Part shown: positions 13,001 to 23,990 of the stretch, one piece after another
Layout: every line of letters begins with the position of its first letter
How positions within the stretch are numbered: position 1 is the first letter of the stretch
Assembly (NCBI RefSeq): GCF_000801105.2
Contig: NC_079516.1
Span: 11,160,001 to 11,224,000, forward strand
Direction: 5' to 3'
DNA: 64,000 nucleotides
Source: Raphanus sativus
Lineage: Eukaryota; Streptophyta; Magnoliopsida; Brassicales; Brassicaceae
Translations under genes and position numbers: made by a program
Notes under the pieces: generated by a model
Database searches by the model: none
Seen by the model: the letters and a program-made list of their open reading frames with translations, nothing else
Told to the model about the DNA's origin: nothing

Positions 13001-14999
13001 TTCTGTTTTGGGTTTAGAGTCTAGGATTTGGGTTTAGGGTATATGTTTGGGTTTAGAGTTCAGGTTTTTGGGTTTATGATTTATGGTTTGGGTTTATGGT
13101 TTAATATTTGGGTTTAGGGTATAGAGTTTGGGTTTATAATTTAGAATTTAGGATTTAGAATTTGGATTTAGGGTATAGAGTTTGAGTTTATGGATTAGAT
13201 AGTGACATTAGCATTATTAAAATTGATACTATTTATTTTTTTAATTATTTTGGTTTTTAAAAGAATTATTTAATATTTTTTAATCATTAATCTAGTTGGC
13301 ACTTTGATTGGTTATTAAGAAGGTGGTGAATGTAAAGGTTCACCATAGGGGGTGAACCCAAGTATTGTCCTTTTGAAAATATCACTTTCAAGAAGATAAA
13401 CATGATTAATGGTACTAATAATTTGGTAAAATTGAAATCTACCCTTGAATTATATTTTAATATTTTAATTTAAATATGTATATTAGAATATAAAATTATA
13501 TATTAGTTTAAATATCTTACTTTAATATCTTTCTTTAATAAGTTGAACTATATTGTAAAATTCATGAATATGTGTTTTTATATATGCAATTATTTTAATT
13601 TTATATTTGTATAATATTTAATAAATGGGTTAAGTTACTTTGTATTTATAAATTGATGTAGCAATTTAATTATGAATATAAATTATCTATATATAAATAT
13701 TATTTCTTATTCTATTACGCAAAAATGAATTGATTTATTTCTTATTCTATTACGCAAAAATGAATTGATATTCACTTATAATAAAGTTTATTATTAGTGA
13801 AAGTTTATACTGTTTAAAGTAAATATTAAAAAAAAAATCAAATAAAAAGGTATCAAAATATATTATTAAAATACAGTCTTAGAAAATATATTTAAGAATA
13901 TATATTTTTATTAAAAAAATAGTTTAGTTGTAGAACAAATAAGGAGAATTTTCATGTTTACCATTTTGTTGTTACAGTTATTCATATTTAACACCACTAA
14001 AAAAAACATTTTCAAAAATACATTCTTCATTATAAGGCAGAAGACTCTTATACCCTTATTCTCTATATATATAATAAATAAAGTTAAATAAATAAAACAA
14101 TAAAAAAATAAAAGAATAATTTGTTTTCTATGTTTCAAATTATAATTTTTGAAATTCGAACCCTAAACCTAAACCCAAACACTAAACCCTAAACTATAAA
14201 CCCTAAACCCTAAACTAAAAACCCTAAACAATAAAATCTAAACCCTACCCCACCTCTCAACTCAAAAGCTTAAGTTTAGATTAGTTAACCCTAGGATTAT
14301 AAATGTCTTTTCCCTTTTTAAAAACTAGGGTAGTAATAGTTAATTTAAACATTAAAAATAGTTTTATGAATGTGATATTTTAGCAACTTCCAAACAAATA
14401 ATATGATCAGTGCCGATCATTGTATAAAGCCAAAGAAGCATTTGCTTGCGGCCGTACAAAATTATAAATTTTTTTCGGCCACATTTTATAAATATACTCT
14501 TTAGTCTAGTGAAAGTTCATAAGGGCAAACTTACATAATTTCATGGGTTCAAATCTTATCAGCTACAATTCAATTTTTTTTTCTTTGTGTTTTTTTTTAA
14601 AATACATTTTTTTCTTTTTGCTTCCAGTCTTTACATTAATTGGACCGACTCTGAATATGATATTAAATAAATGTAATGGTTCAAGCATGATTTTTTCATA
14701 CTAAAATTTGTCTGACTCTCTTTTAACAGTATATATTGCTCTTGATAGTTAAGATGTTTTGAACACGGATATTTTGGTCATAAAATACCTGCTAGATAAG
14801 TCATTTAATTGTCGTGTTATACGATTGATAATTTTGTTATTTATGATTTAAGCCCAGTTATTAATGATGTTTGCTGTATATATGAAAACAGAGGATTGCA
14901 ACAGCTGTGGGAGATTGGTATTTCGAAAGAGGAGGAGCAAAGCTCATAGACTGTGCTTATCCTTGTGACAAGACTTGCCGCAATGAAGTTGTCGAATGA
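7074..14999 (+). CDS. PAE: Pectin acetylesterase (carbohydrate esterase family 13), predicted catalytically impaired
   Basis: Twelve exons: 7074-7275, 7392-7474, 7542-7671, 7745-7818, 7904-7990, 8060-8184, 8268-8328, 8406-8459, 8553-8630, 8712-8817, 8892-9037 and 14892-14999. They splice in frame to 417 residues, the usual size. PAEs remove acetyl groups from pectin in the cell wall. Seen: hydrophobic signal peptide (residues 1-24), GGQWC at 96-100, the nucleophile motif GCSAGG with Ser199, Asp295 in YDSWQ, many conserved Cys, and a Cys-rich C-terminus. The family motif CFxHCQ reads CFVQCQ here: residue 362, expected to be the catalytic His, is Gln (CAA at 8975-8977). The last intron is 5854 bp and full of transposons. 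The start is the first ATG, directly before the signal peptide. No stop or frameshift was found, so the fold may be made but the enzyme impaired. Confidence 0.9.
9829..10060. repeat. 132-bp tandem duplication in the PAE last intron
   Basis: Two adjacent copies starting at 9829 and 9961 share ATATGrGTTATTTGGATATT, then the same following sequence (GTTTATACGAACCTAT, CCGTAAGGAT, TTTAAATATTTGAAT) with scattered substitutions. Confidence 0.8.
10520..10551 (+). mobile_element. Helitron 3' terminus (orphan end) in the PAE intron
   Basis: A short GC-rich segment (GCCGGTTGCGC) followed by ATGTCAAGATCTAG and then T matches the Helitron 3' signature: hairpin about 10 nt before a terminal CTAG inserted before T. 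The matching TC-type 5' end could not be placed with confidence. Confidence 0.55.
11330..12186 (+). mobile_element. 3' part of a Helitron in the PAE intron
   Basis: It ends in CCCGCACTTTAAAAGCGCGG, a hairpin, then ATCAAAATCTAG followed by T. The preceding 850 bp match, by eye and with many substitutions, the stretch 41280-42019, which ends in the same way. The two are members of one Helitron family. The 5' end is unknown and may lie near 10552. Confidence 0.65.
12487..13370. mobile_element. Foldback MULE-type element, copy 2, inside the PAE intron
   Basis: The terminal inverted repeats are the same as in copy 1 (GGACAAGACTTGGG at the left, its near-complement at the right, with a few substitutions). 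A perfect 9-bp duplication TTTTGAAAA flanks it at 12478-12486 and 13371-13379. The interior again has a CCCTAAAC-like left arm and a GTTTAGGG-like right arm. Length 884 bp against 841 bp for copy 1. It lies in the last intron of the pectin acetylesterase gene. Confidence 0.85.
13380..14890. other. Rest of the PAE last intron
   Basis: AT-rich and non-coding. A 36-bp direct repeat (GATTTATTTCTTATTCTATTACGC and flanks) occurs at about 13700 and 13735. At 14155-14250 there is a lone run of CCCTAAA-like units, possibly a decayed arm of the same foldback family. Near 14540, GGGTTCAAATC resembles a tRNA B box, a possible SINE trace. Confidence 0.5.
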
Positions 15000-17725
15000 T
15001 ATTTAAATTGTTTTCCTTTTCTTAAAATAATAAATTAGGGATTCATCTACAGATTCGTTTGCAAATTAATTTTAGGAATTTTAGAAATGCTCTTTATTAG
15101 CACTTAGCCAAAATACTACCAAAGTTTGCCAATTTCTGTATAGTAAAAAAATCTATAAATTATTATTTGATAAATTAATTAATAGAAAAAAAAATTATCT
15201 ATCTCAAATTGGACGGAGGTAAAATATAGCATAATTCAATAAGATAATAATATTTAGAAAACTTTTAACTAAATACATGGTTCACTAAAATTATGAATTA
15301 ATAATTACTATATATATAAACATATACAAATCATTTCATTGTTTAAAAATGAAGTTCATCTCCAATTTTATTTTTTATTTCAACATTTTGGTGTTAATTT
15401 ATTGAATAAAATATAAGTTGAATTTTTATTTTATAATACATATGAAAATACATAAAATATATAAAATAATATAATTACAATAGACAAATTTTAAATCTAG
15501 AAAGTTTAAATAATATTTAATATAATGAAATAATATTTCTTATTTTTGAAAAAAAATTAAACTATATATCTAAAAAGGATTTTTTTAAAATTAACATCTC
15601 TAAACTAACAAATTATCATAGACCTAACATTATTAATTTATAAAGTTTTATTTGTATCTACCATTAATTCATAATTGTGTAACCATAATGCCGGTGATCT
15701 TCACCTGATTTAGCCTGCAAATATGGCAGTACTAAGTGGAGCATCTTGGTGAAGACTTTGCCGTCCAACGTAGAAACGAGTTGCGAGCTACACCGTATGT
15801 ATCAAACAAGCTCTTACGAACATCAAGAGAGATATCCTCGTAATTTTTCTGTCTCTCTTCTCTGTCACTGTCTTTGAAAACTGTGTTTGATTGGTTTTTT
15901 GGATTGATCGAACATCTAATGTGTATTTTGTCTCATAGATTTCATTTTTAGTTGTGGTGGTAAGTTCCTCTTGATCGGAGGTTCTTTTATCCATTTCTTT
16001 GTTTCTCTTTGTAGTTTGGTTCTTTCAAGTTGTAGATTTTTTAATTTGAATTCACGAAAATTTCACTTTACGAGACACTAAGTATAAGAAGACGAGATGC
16101 TAACATATTCTGGATTTGATCCTCTTGCTGTGGAAATTAAATCACATTTTTTTACTCTCCATAGTTGCAGTTCATCCGTATGAATACTGGGAAGATGGTA
16201 TGTCCTGGACTGCACCTCCCACCCATAAGTTAGGTTTAGTTCTTTAATAGATCTGGTTTAACCCTTTATTTTAACAAAAAAAATATAAGAAGATGGTGAC
16301 CATCTCTGGCACTGTTGAGAAATGACATGCACTCGAGTGGCTAAGATGTATGGAAGTGCATCTATGAGGCCCAAAGCCCCTGGTATGGTCTGACAACGGA
16401 TTTCATGAACTGGTGAATGTAAAATATAATGCCAAAATTATACTTTTGTATATCTTTGCTACGGCATGCCCATCAAATGTCTATGGACGAGCACATTTTG
16501 TCCATGACAGAAATATATTAGATGTTTCTGTAGACCTTGGCATTTATTGGTTGATCAATCTTTCATGTCCCCGTTCTTTTTAGGTATTTTTAGCTCATAT
16601 TTTTTTTTTCTCAAAGCTGATATATAAGAACATGTTTTTGACATGATGGGTGTCTTTTCTTTTGCAAGGGTTTTTGTTTTTCTGTTCAAATTACCCTAAT
16701 TAGCACTTTCTCAAGTAATAAGTCATTTTTAATACTTGGGAATTGAATCTACATGGAGTTTAGATCACACAAATAGACTATCAGTTATGCGTAAAGCAAT
16801 AACAGAAATAGAAAACAGTAAAGCAGGCAGAACAATATATTGGTCTGTAAAGTGTAAACGATGAGAGAAAATACTAGATCCAGGAAAATCAAACAGGCAA
16901 TAAAATCAGATTAAGAGTTGCTAAGGGTTTATTAAGTTCAATTCTAGAACTAAAATTAAATTATAAGTTGTCCAATCTAAATCTAGATCCTCAAAGGCCT
17001 ACTCTCGTTGCGAGACCAATTTCTCTAGACAAACATTAATGTTTGGTTCAATATGTTCACTAAGTTATCTAAACCAACTCTCGTTGTATATATCAACCTA
17101 GCTCAGTAGGATTCAAATAAGGATATAGGACACACTCTCGTTTTATTCCAATTATCCTAAGATCAGGTTCTAGTGAGAAAATAATAGAACAAGCAATAAG
17201 AACAATCCTGATGAATGAAACAATGGATTACCCTAGCAGATATATCAATCAAAAGTTCATCAAAACCTTAGACAACTCGTAGATCTAACAACTGAATTAC
17301 TCAGACATGATAGAAATAACACAAATCATAATCTGAAATATTTGCATAAAGATGAAAGGTAAGAAATACTTGAGTTCCAATCAATCTCTGAAGAAGTTTT
17401 GATTTTCTCCCCAAAACCTCTAGTGTAAAACAAAGCTTGGCTTAAACAGTGACTTCTTAACATAAATAAATAGGTCTAACACGTTCAGGGAGCTTTTTGC
17501 AAATAAGGAAAATTTTGGACAAAAATGCAATTCTTGAAAGTTTTATCATTCTCGCTACTTCGCATTAGCGTTGATCGACGCCATGGCAGCATTGACACTC
17601 AAATCATATCTCGACTATCCTCTCTACACAGCTACATATTCTCTTGTATTCAAACTCAAAGCACATAATAAAGGCTCTAAACATAGCTTAATATATGTCT
17701 TAAATAGGTAAATATTGGGACATAT
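15000..17725. other. Intergenic region downstream of PAE
   Basis: No intact gene. Two short stretches look coding-like but I do not recognise them: minus strand about 15700-15850 (EDISLDVRKSLFDTYGVAR) and plus strand about 16170-16230 (VHPYEYWEDGMSW). Both are quickly broken by stops. The stretch 16700-17725 is low-complexity and repeat-like without open frames. Confidence 0.4.
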
Positions 17726-17726
17726 C

Positions 17727-18413
17727 AGTTGTACTCCTTTTCCTCATCAAGGTTTTTATCCCACTCGATTTTCCATGACAAAATTTTAACGAGACAACAA
17801 AGAACACACAAATGATAGACATCCGATGAAAATGTTACAATTTCAGAGATGAAAGTCTATCACTGTTCTAATTTTTTTTTGATATAGAGAGAATCTAATA
17901 AAACAATCAAATGATACAAAAATCAGACACTATCGAAGAATGGCGATGACAGTATGCTACATGTTTTTTTAAGTGACAGTTTGCTGATTTATTTCAAAAA
18001 GGTATTACCCACTGCTACTTCCAAGAATCTAATACATTTTTGTTCCAAAGATTTCAATGTATGTACACATGAGAGAAAGCCATTATCTGCTGCATTCTTT
18101 TTTCTTTAACCATGGTTTTTCCATTGAATTTTCTTGGTAAGATTTTTAAAAAGATACTATCTACGGCGTTTTGAAAGCACTTTGGTATAATTGACAATAA
18201 AAAGAAAGTGTTATAAATATTATGGTAATGGCTATTATAAAAAGTCGTAGATTTACTTAGATTGTCAAATCTACTTATTATCCAAGTTCTAATTTATTCT
18301 CAAACTATTGTAATCTTATATAAAAATTTCATCATTAATAGAATAGTACACATCAATTACTTCTCTTCTTTTCTTTACTTATTACAGTATCTTGGTTAAG
18401 TTGTTTAATATTT
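17727..18413 (+). mobile_element. Remnant of the 3' end and LTR of a Copia retrotransposon
   Basis: The segment near 17727-17840 (CTCATCAAGGTTTTTATCCC, then ATTTTAACGAGACAACAAA and GACATCC) resembles the untranslated 3' end of Arabidopsis Copia elements just before the LTR. At 18209 a purine run AAAGAAAG is followed by TGTTATAAATATTATGG and LTR-like sequence to about 18413 (TTAATAGAATAGTACACATC, CTTCTCTTC). No coding part or second LTR was found. Family recognition is from memory of such ends. Confidence 0.5.
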
Positions 18414-18873
18414 TTCCGTGTAAACAACTATCTTTACCATTCTCCTGAATTTAATTAAAACATAATATAAAATATATTTTAAAAGTGATATTATATGGAA
18501 AAGGTAGAATTATATGGGATGGCATTTTCAGTTTGGGGGACATCTCAGCCATTGTACAATACAATAAAATGTAACTCGAGTATAAACGAACATAGGAAAC
18601 CTAAATTTTTTACTAAACTTGAAAACTTTATTTCATATATAAGATAGTTAAGAATAATTTGTAGCTTTTACATAAAATTTCAAAAACCTAAAAAGGAAAG
18701 ATGCAAGTATCCATTGCTAGTTAGTTTGACTGAAGTGTGATCTCAAACTCAATAGCACAACTCTTATTTTAGTACATGGATCAACAACATTAAGAAAAGG
18801 AGAAGACAGAAAATGAACTTATAAATAACTAACTAAGAGAAGTTTTAGAAAAAAAAAGATAATAACTAACTAA

Positions 18874-19274
18874 GAGCATATGCAACAATGATCTTTAGCA
18901 CAGATCCTTAAAAAATTATTATAAAATTATATGGATCCCATTTCACATATGTTTTTGTGCCACTAAAAAACTCATAAACTCCCTAGCTAAGGATTGTATT
19001 TGCTGAGCCTTTTAATTATTCGCGGGCTCTACTGATACGTAGTGGTTAGCGATTGGTTAATTTTTTTTAAATCCAAAAAAATAATAAAATATATTTTTAT
19101 ATCAATAAAAGCTCATAAACATCCTAACTAAATATTCAATTTGCTGAGTCTTTTAACTATTTGCGGGCTCCACTGACACGTGGTTAATTATTTTCTAAAT
19201 CCAAAAAATAATAAAATAATCATAACTACTATTTCTAAGAATTTGTGTTTTGAGTATCATCATTGTTGATGCCC
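18874..19274. mobile_element. PIF/Harbinger-like MITE with internal duplication
   Basis: The ends GAGCATATGCAACAATGATC and GGGCATCAACAATGATG (right end, complement) form imperfect inverted repeats, flanked by TAA at 18871-18873 and 19275-19277. A 3-bp TAA duplication is the PIF/Harbinger signature. The interior carries two similar segments (about 18945-19080 and 19090-19220), both with CTCATAAAC, TTTGCTGAG and GCGGGCTC. Its right half is repeated at 23108-23342, so one edge of the local tandem duplication lies inside this MITE. Confidence 0.7.
19177..19183 (+). promoter_or_regulatory. G-box/ABRE-type CACGTGG inside the MITE upstream of RCI2-like copy A
   Basis: CACGTGG is the core bound by abscisic-acid-responsive bZIP factors. 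It lies about 480 bp before the start codon. The corresponding place in unit B (23206-23212) reads CATGTGG, losing the ACGT core. Function is inference; RCI2 genes are commonly cold, salt and ABA responsive. Confidence 0.35.
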
Positions 19275-19665
19275 TAACATGCATCCCTTAATTTCTTTAT
19301 AGATTAATGGGGAAATCTATATGATTATGTTATAACTAATTGCTAAGCTAGATAAACTAAGCAAATAATATTGCCCAAATTAATATAGTAGATTCATAAC
19401 CATTTTTAAAAAAATTATATACTTTTGTTTATTCATCTCATATGTTGGACCGGTGAGCAACGTGTGGTCGGGTCGAAAACGCAAAAGGAGTTGTAGGGTA
19501 GTTATTGGTATATGAAACGGAGCTCCTTCATTTTAGGAATAAGCAGAGGACCTTACACAGTCAACTCAACTTCTTCCCTTATTAAACGGATCCAATATGT
19601 TCATATTTTCTTGTTTATTAACAAAAGAAAAACAACGTAAGAAGAACAAAAACAACGGAAGAAGA

Positions 19666-19926
19666 ATGGGCAGTTTCATTGAAATTCTTTGTGCAGTTTT
19701 CATACCTCCTGTTGGTGTATTCCTCAGATTTGGCTTTGGGGTAATGTTTTTTTCATACATATATCACTTAATATTTAACTCTAATTGTTTAAGTAAGATT
19801 CAAATCACTTTTTTTTTAACTTGTAATATTTTTTTTTTGCAGTTAGAGTTTTGGCTCTCTTTGCTCCTAACGTTCTTTGGTTTTATCCCTGGAGCAATAT
19901 ATGCTATTTGGGTTCTTACCAAATAG
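19666..19926 (+). CDS. RCI2/LTI6/PMP3-type small hydrophobic membrane protein, copy A
   Basis: Two exons, 19666-19740 and 19843-19926, with a 102-bp GT-AG intron in phase 0, encode 52 residues. The family (UPF0057, Pmp3) comprises plasma-membrane peptides affecting ion balance under salt and cold. Seen: MGSF start, two hydrophobic helices (about 4-22 and 28-48), the signature PPVGVFLRFG between them, FIPG in helix 2, and the usual ending VLTK. The length is that of the short plant members. I start at MGSF because family members begin so; an in-frame ATG at 19597 would add 23 basic residues not seen in the family. Reading through the intron stays open, but the splice sites (GTAATG, TTTTGCAG) restore the family sequence exactly. 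It is duplicated at 23729-23990, and from memory most resembles the At2g38905/At1g57550 group. Confidence 0.9.
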   Translation: MGSFIEILCAVFIPPVGVFLRFGFGVMFFSYIYHLIFNSNCLSKIQITFFLTCNIFFLQLEFWLSLLLTFFGFIPGAIYAIWVLTK

Positions 19927-21040
19927 GAACCAAATATTTTTATTTTATTTTTAGAGTTTCCTTCCTTTCAACCAATGTATTACAGGTTTATTTGTATAAA
20001 CGGTGGAAGCTTGTGCTTTCGGCCCTATGTAAAATATCTAATATTTTGCCCTGAAAACAACAAATCTCTAGTATTTTAGTTGGCTTATATGCTGGATTTT
20101 AGTGTGTTTGAGGTGAGAGATTCAATTATTTGAAGCCACATTTTTATTTTATTCTTTTAGTTACTTAATATCAGGTTCAATATTTTGTTTTTGCTTCCAG
20201 CCTTCTATTTTTATGGCCGGGCCTGTCTTTGATCTCTTTGTAAACTAACAATATTTGATTGCTAAATTAGTAATGCAAATTTAAGCAATTCCCAGAAATG
20301 TTATGATTATAGTTCTCCATTTTGTTGCGTGATTGTTCCTATGCCATAACTAAATCTTATGTTTTCACTTATGCGGCAAAGGATGTGGATTGCCACTCGC
20401 TAATCCAAGAAGAAGGAGGCGGGGTTTTTCTAAAAAAATCTTTTTGGCTCGTATGAATTATGTAGCACTTGATGCAAACAATGTGTATTTTTCTTTTTGA
20501 ATAAATTTAACATATATTCAAAAAAAAAATCTTATGTTTACACCAAAAAACAACTAAATGTTAAGTGACCTCGAAATATGTCAAATGCTAAATCAAAACA
20601 TTAACTGTTTCAATACATCGTGTCTTTTCTTAATGCTATAGATAATTTTGTACACAGCTTTGTTTCTTGTCCCATGCGAAAGGTGTCAAAATGATATATT
20701 CACTCTGTTTCTTAAAAATATTACCTAACGTTTTCACGCAAATTAAAAAGCGATTGAAATATATTAGTTTTTTTAATAATTATAACTATTCAAACAATAA
20801 TGGTTGAAATAGATACAAATATTTTTAAACCAATGTATTTGCAAATAAACAGTAAACTAAAAATATGAATAAATTGTACTGAAAACATAAAAAGACACTT
20901 TTTCTGAAACCCAAACAAAACTTGAAACATTACATTTTTTTGTGAAACGGAAGAAGTATAACACATATATCATTCATATAATGGACCACAGTACATTTTT
21001 TTTTATAATAATACAATTCAATATAGATTTCCCATTAAAT
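19927..21040. other. Spacer between RCI2-like copy A and the AAA-ATPase gene
   Basis: Non-coding. The first part is 3' flank of the RCI2-like gene, conserved in unit B. The block 20380-20530 (around GGATTGCCACTCGC and a poly-A run) is present only in unit A, between two copies of AAATCTTATGTTT, so it is an insertion in A or a deletion in B. At 20697-20960 a degenerate Stowaway-like MITE has ends TCACTCTGTTTCTTAAAAAT and GTGAAACGGAAGAAGTA. Confidence 0.6.
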
Positions 21041-22533
21041 TCAATATTCTTCCTCGCCATTTCCTGCCCTCTTTTTATTGTTCTCCTTCATTGAGGCTGT
21101 TTCTGCTTTCTCTTTCACTTCTGTTTCTCTCTTCTTCTCTTCCAAATCGTCCTCGACCTTCCTCTTTGCTTGTTTCAACACTTGGATTAAACGCTTCAGA
21201 CATGTCTCTGATCCTTCGTATTCAGATTTCGGTAACAAATTCTCTGCAATATCAGCTGGTGTCATCTTGATTTCTTGATCCTCAAGCAACCTCTTTACCT
21301 CCTCAAAAAGGTCACTCTCCTCCACATCCAGATAGTTTTTTGCCAATACCTTGAACGCTTCAAAACAGCAATATGACAACTCTATATGCTTATCCATTCT
21401 TCCTTTGCGAACTAAAGCAGGATCTAGCTTGTCTACAAAGTTTGTAGTGAATACAATGATCCTCTCCCCACCACAGCTGACCATAATCCGTCAACGAAAT
21501 TCAACAACCCTGATAGAGTAACTTTGCTATTTGGTGTATTCTCATCTTCATTTTCCATCATCTTCCTAAGAATGGTCTTCTCGTCTCCATCTTCCTTTTT
21601 CCTTGTTTGTCCCGTGAGATCAAGTGAACAATCAATATCTTCAATCACAATAATCGATTTCGCCGAAGTGTCAATTAATAACCTCCTTAGCTGTGTATTA
21701 TCCCTCACCGTTGTCAACTCAAGATCATAAACATCATAATCCAAGAAATTCGCCATTGCAGCAATCATTGTCGATTTCCCAGTCCCGGGTGGTCCATACA
21801 AAAGATACCCTCGCTTCCAAGCTTTCCCAATCTTCTTGTAGTAGTCTTTGCTCTTACTGAACTTGATAAGATCTCTTTTAATCTCTTCCTTCTTCTTCTT
21901 GTTCATAGCTAGAGTATCAAACGTGGCGGGATGGTCGAATGCAACATGGTTCCATTTTGTCTTGTTTCCGTTGTCCTCACTGGAACTATTGGAATAAATC
22001 TTTCTCTCTCTGTTCTTTAGCTTTATTGCCTTCCCCTCCCGAATAACATGGTTAATATACCTTTCTAGAATTACTTCCCGGTCACGTCTATGGAACCTGA
22101 GCATGTAGTATCTCTTCTCATCGGCACCAGGGTAAAACGAGAAAGACTCCTTCCTGGTTTCCTCTTTATTCGACTGCCACCAAACCTTGATGCCTTCGAA
22201 ATCATCAGTGATCTCCTCATAATCATCCATGCTAAGCACAAGAAATTTGCTCCCTTTAATAGTGTTTGCCTTAAGCCTCTTGGCCCGAACAGAGGAGTCT
22301 TTGCTGAGATAGTTTTGAATAGCATCATAGGGCACGCTTCGCTTGAAGTTTTGTCCGGTGTATTCAAAGAATGTTATTTGGATGTAAGGGTCCAATAGGG
22401 TAGTGAGGCGTTGAACGAAGGGCTGGAATTTGTCTCCGAATGTGGGGAAGTATTGGTTGAAGATTGTATATATGAACATAAGAGTTGCTAGTGCAGACCC
22501 TGTATTAGTCCACAGTTCAGCCATTGTTGCCAT
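21041..22533 (-). pseudogene. AAA-ATPase of the At3g28580/AATP1-like family, one-base frameshift
   Basis: An intronless minus-strand gene. The first frame (22533 down to 21475) gives 353 good residues: N-terminal membrane anchor (about 11-27), the plant AAA-ATPase-associated N-domain, Walker A GPPGTGKST at 247-255 and Walker B IIVIEDID at 294-301. At 21475/21474, just after GLWSA, one base is missing compared with the family. The proper continuation (CGGERIIVFTTNFVDKLDPAL, then GRMDKHIELSYC) lies in the next frame down to 21041, ending in a Lys/Glu-rich tail. With the shift the protein would stop 13 residues later, losing sensor and arginine-finger regions. Expected full length is about 497 residues. 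Such proteins sit in ER or mitochondrial membranes and are often stress-induced. A sequencing or assembly error is a real alternative, since no other damage is visible. Confidence 0.88.
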
Positions 22534-22672
22534 TTATTACTTTAAAGCTCTGTTTCAGGGTTTTGGAAGAGGTTTCTTGGGCTCTAAGGAAGAATTCTGA
22601 GATGTGTTTGAGTTGAGATGTTGATTAAAGATGGAAGGGTAGTTTGTGGTACACAAGAACTTATAAACGATA

Positions 22673-22680
22673 CTTATATA
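22673..22680 (-). promoter_or_regulatory. Candidate TATA box of the AAA-ATPase gene
   Basis: On the minus strand TATATAAG lies 140 nt upstream of the start codon at 22533. Another AT-rich candidate, TTATAAG, is about 10 nt closer. Based on motif and position only. Confidence 0.4.
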
Positions 22681-23728
22681 TCAAAGTAGGTTCGGATTAG
22701 ATTATCAATAAATACTAGATTTGATCCGTGATTCGAAAGCGCGGGTATTATTTTTCATTTTTGTGAAATATATTATTTGTTTGTAATTATTGAATGTATT
22801 TATCTTAGTAAAACTTTCTTTATAATAAATTCGACACATATGTGTCTCTGGTAAACTATGTATTTCTCTGGCTTTGTTTTATACTCCCTCCAATCAACAT
22901 ATATTTATTTGGCTTGTTGTTAATATAAATGATTATAAACTTTGATCCCGCATCTGCGGTGATGTATATTTTGAAAAATATGATGATATTTTTTTTTCAT
23001 GTAATTACTAGAGTTTGGCAAAATGAATTTGAGGAACAGAACCGATATCAATCCGAAAATATAGTACCAAACTGGAACATAAATTGATTAAATATTCGAA
23101 TTATTCAAAAAAAAAAAAAATATTTTTGTACCAATAAAAGCTCATAAACTTCCTAGCTAAGGATTCAATTTGCTGAGTCTTTTCAGTATTTGCGGGTTCC
23201 ACTGACATGTGGTTAATTTTTTTTTTAAAATCCAAAAAAATAATAAAATAATCATAACTACTATTTCTAAGAATTTGTGTTTTGAATATCATCTTTGTTT
23301 TTTTTTTTGACTAATGAGTTTCATCATTGTTGATGCCCTAACATGCATCCCTTAATTTCATTATAGATTAATGGGGAAATCTATATGATTATGTTATAAC
23401 TAATTGCTAAGCTAGATAAACTAAGCAAATAATATTGCCCAAATTAATATAGTAGATTCATAACCATTTTAAAAAAATTATATACTTTTTTTTATTCATC
23501 TCATATGTTGGACCGGTGAGCAACGTGTGGTCGGGTCGAAAACGCAAAAGGAGTTGTAGGGTAGTAATTGGTATATGAAACGGAGCTCCTTCATTTTAGG
23601 AATAAGCAGAGGACCTTACACAGTCAACTCAACTTCTTCCCTTATTAAACGGATCCAATATGTTCATATTTTCTTGTTTATTAACAAAAGAAAAACAACG
23701 TAAGAAGAACAAAAACTACGGAAGAAGA

Positions 23729-23990
23729 ATGGGCAGTTTCATTGAAATTCTTTGTGCAGTTTTCATACCTCCTGTTGGTGTATTCCTCAGATTTGGCTTT
23801 GGGGTAATGTTTTTTTCATACATATATCACTTAATATTTAACTCTAATTGTTTAAGTAAGATTCAAATCACTTTTTTTTTTAACTTGTAATTTTTTTTTT
23901 TTGCAGTTAGAGTTTTGGCTCTCTTTGCTCCTAACGTTCTTTGGTTTTATCCCTGGAGCAATCTATGCTATTTGGGTTCTTACCAAATAG
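23729..23990 (+). CDS. RCI2/LTI6/PMP3-type small hydrophobic membrane protein, copy B
   Basis: Exons 23729-23803 and 23907-23990, intron 103 bp, 52 residues. The predicted protein is identical to copy A; coding differences are silent (ATATATGC against ATCTATGC in exon 2), while the intron differs by T-run lengths and a few bases. Same start choice (MGSF), same two-helix structure. Both copies keep their splice sites, so both may be expressed. The near-identity points to a recent duplication or gene conversion. The upstream CACGTGG of copy A is CATGTGG here. Confidence 0.9.

Larger units (their letters stand above)
19084..23107. repeat. Tandem duplication, unit A (RCI2-like gene plus AAA-ATPase)
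   Basis: From about 19084 the sequence is nearly identical to that from 23108 onward, through the RCI2-like gene and its 3' flank. The end of unit A (23029-23107, GATATCAATCCGAAAATATA and following) matches 24905-24980 at the end of unit B. The left edge is inside a MITE, the right edge inside a Helitron; both lie in A-rich runs. Unit B has lost most of the ATPase gene. Confidence 0.8.

Noticed and set aside
19597..19665. Upstream in-frame ATG of the RCI2-like gene (same in copy B at 23660)
   Set aside because: Would add a basic 23-residue extension unknown in the family; MGSF is the family start.
22882..22920. Complete Stowaway-like MITE beginning ACTCCCTCCAATCAAC
   Set aside because: Only a left-end similarity; no matching right end found. 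The same holds for 38119.
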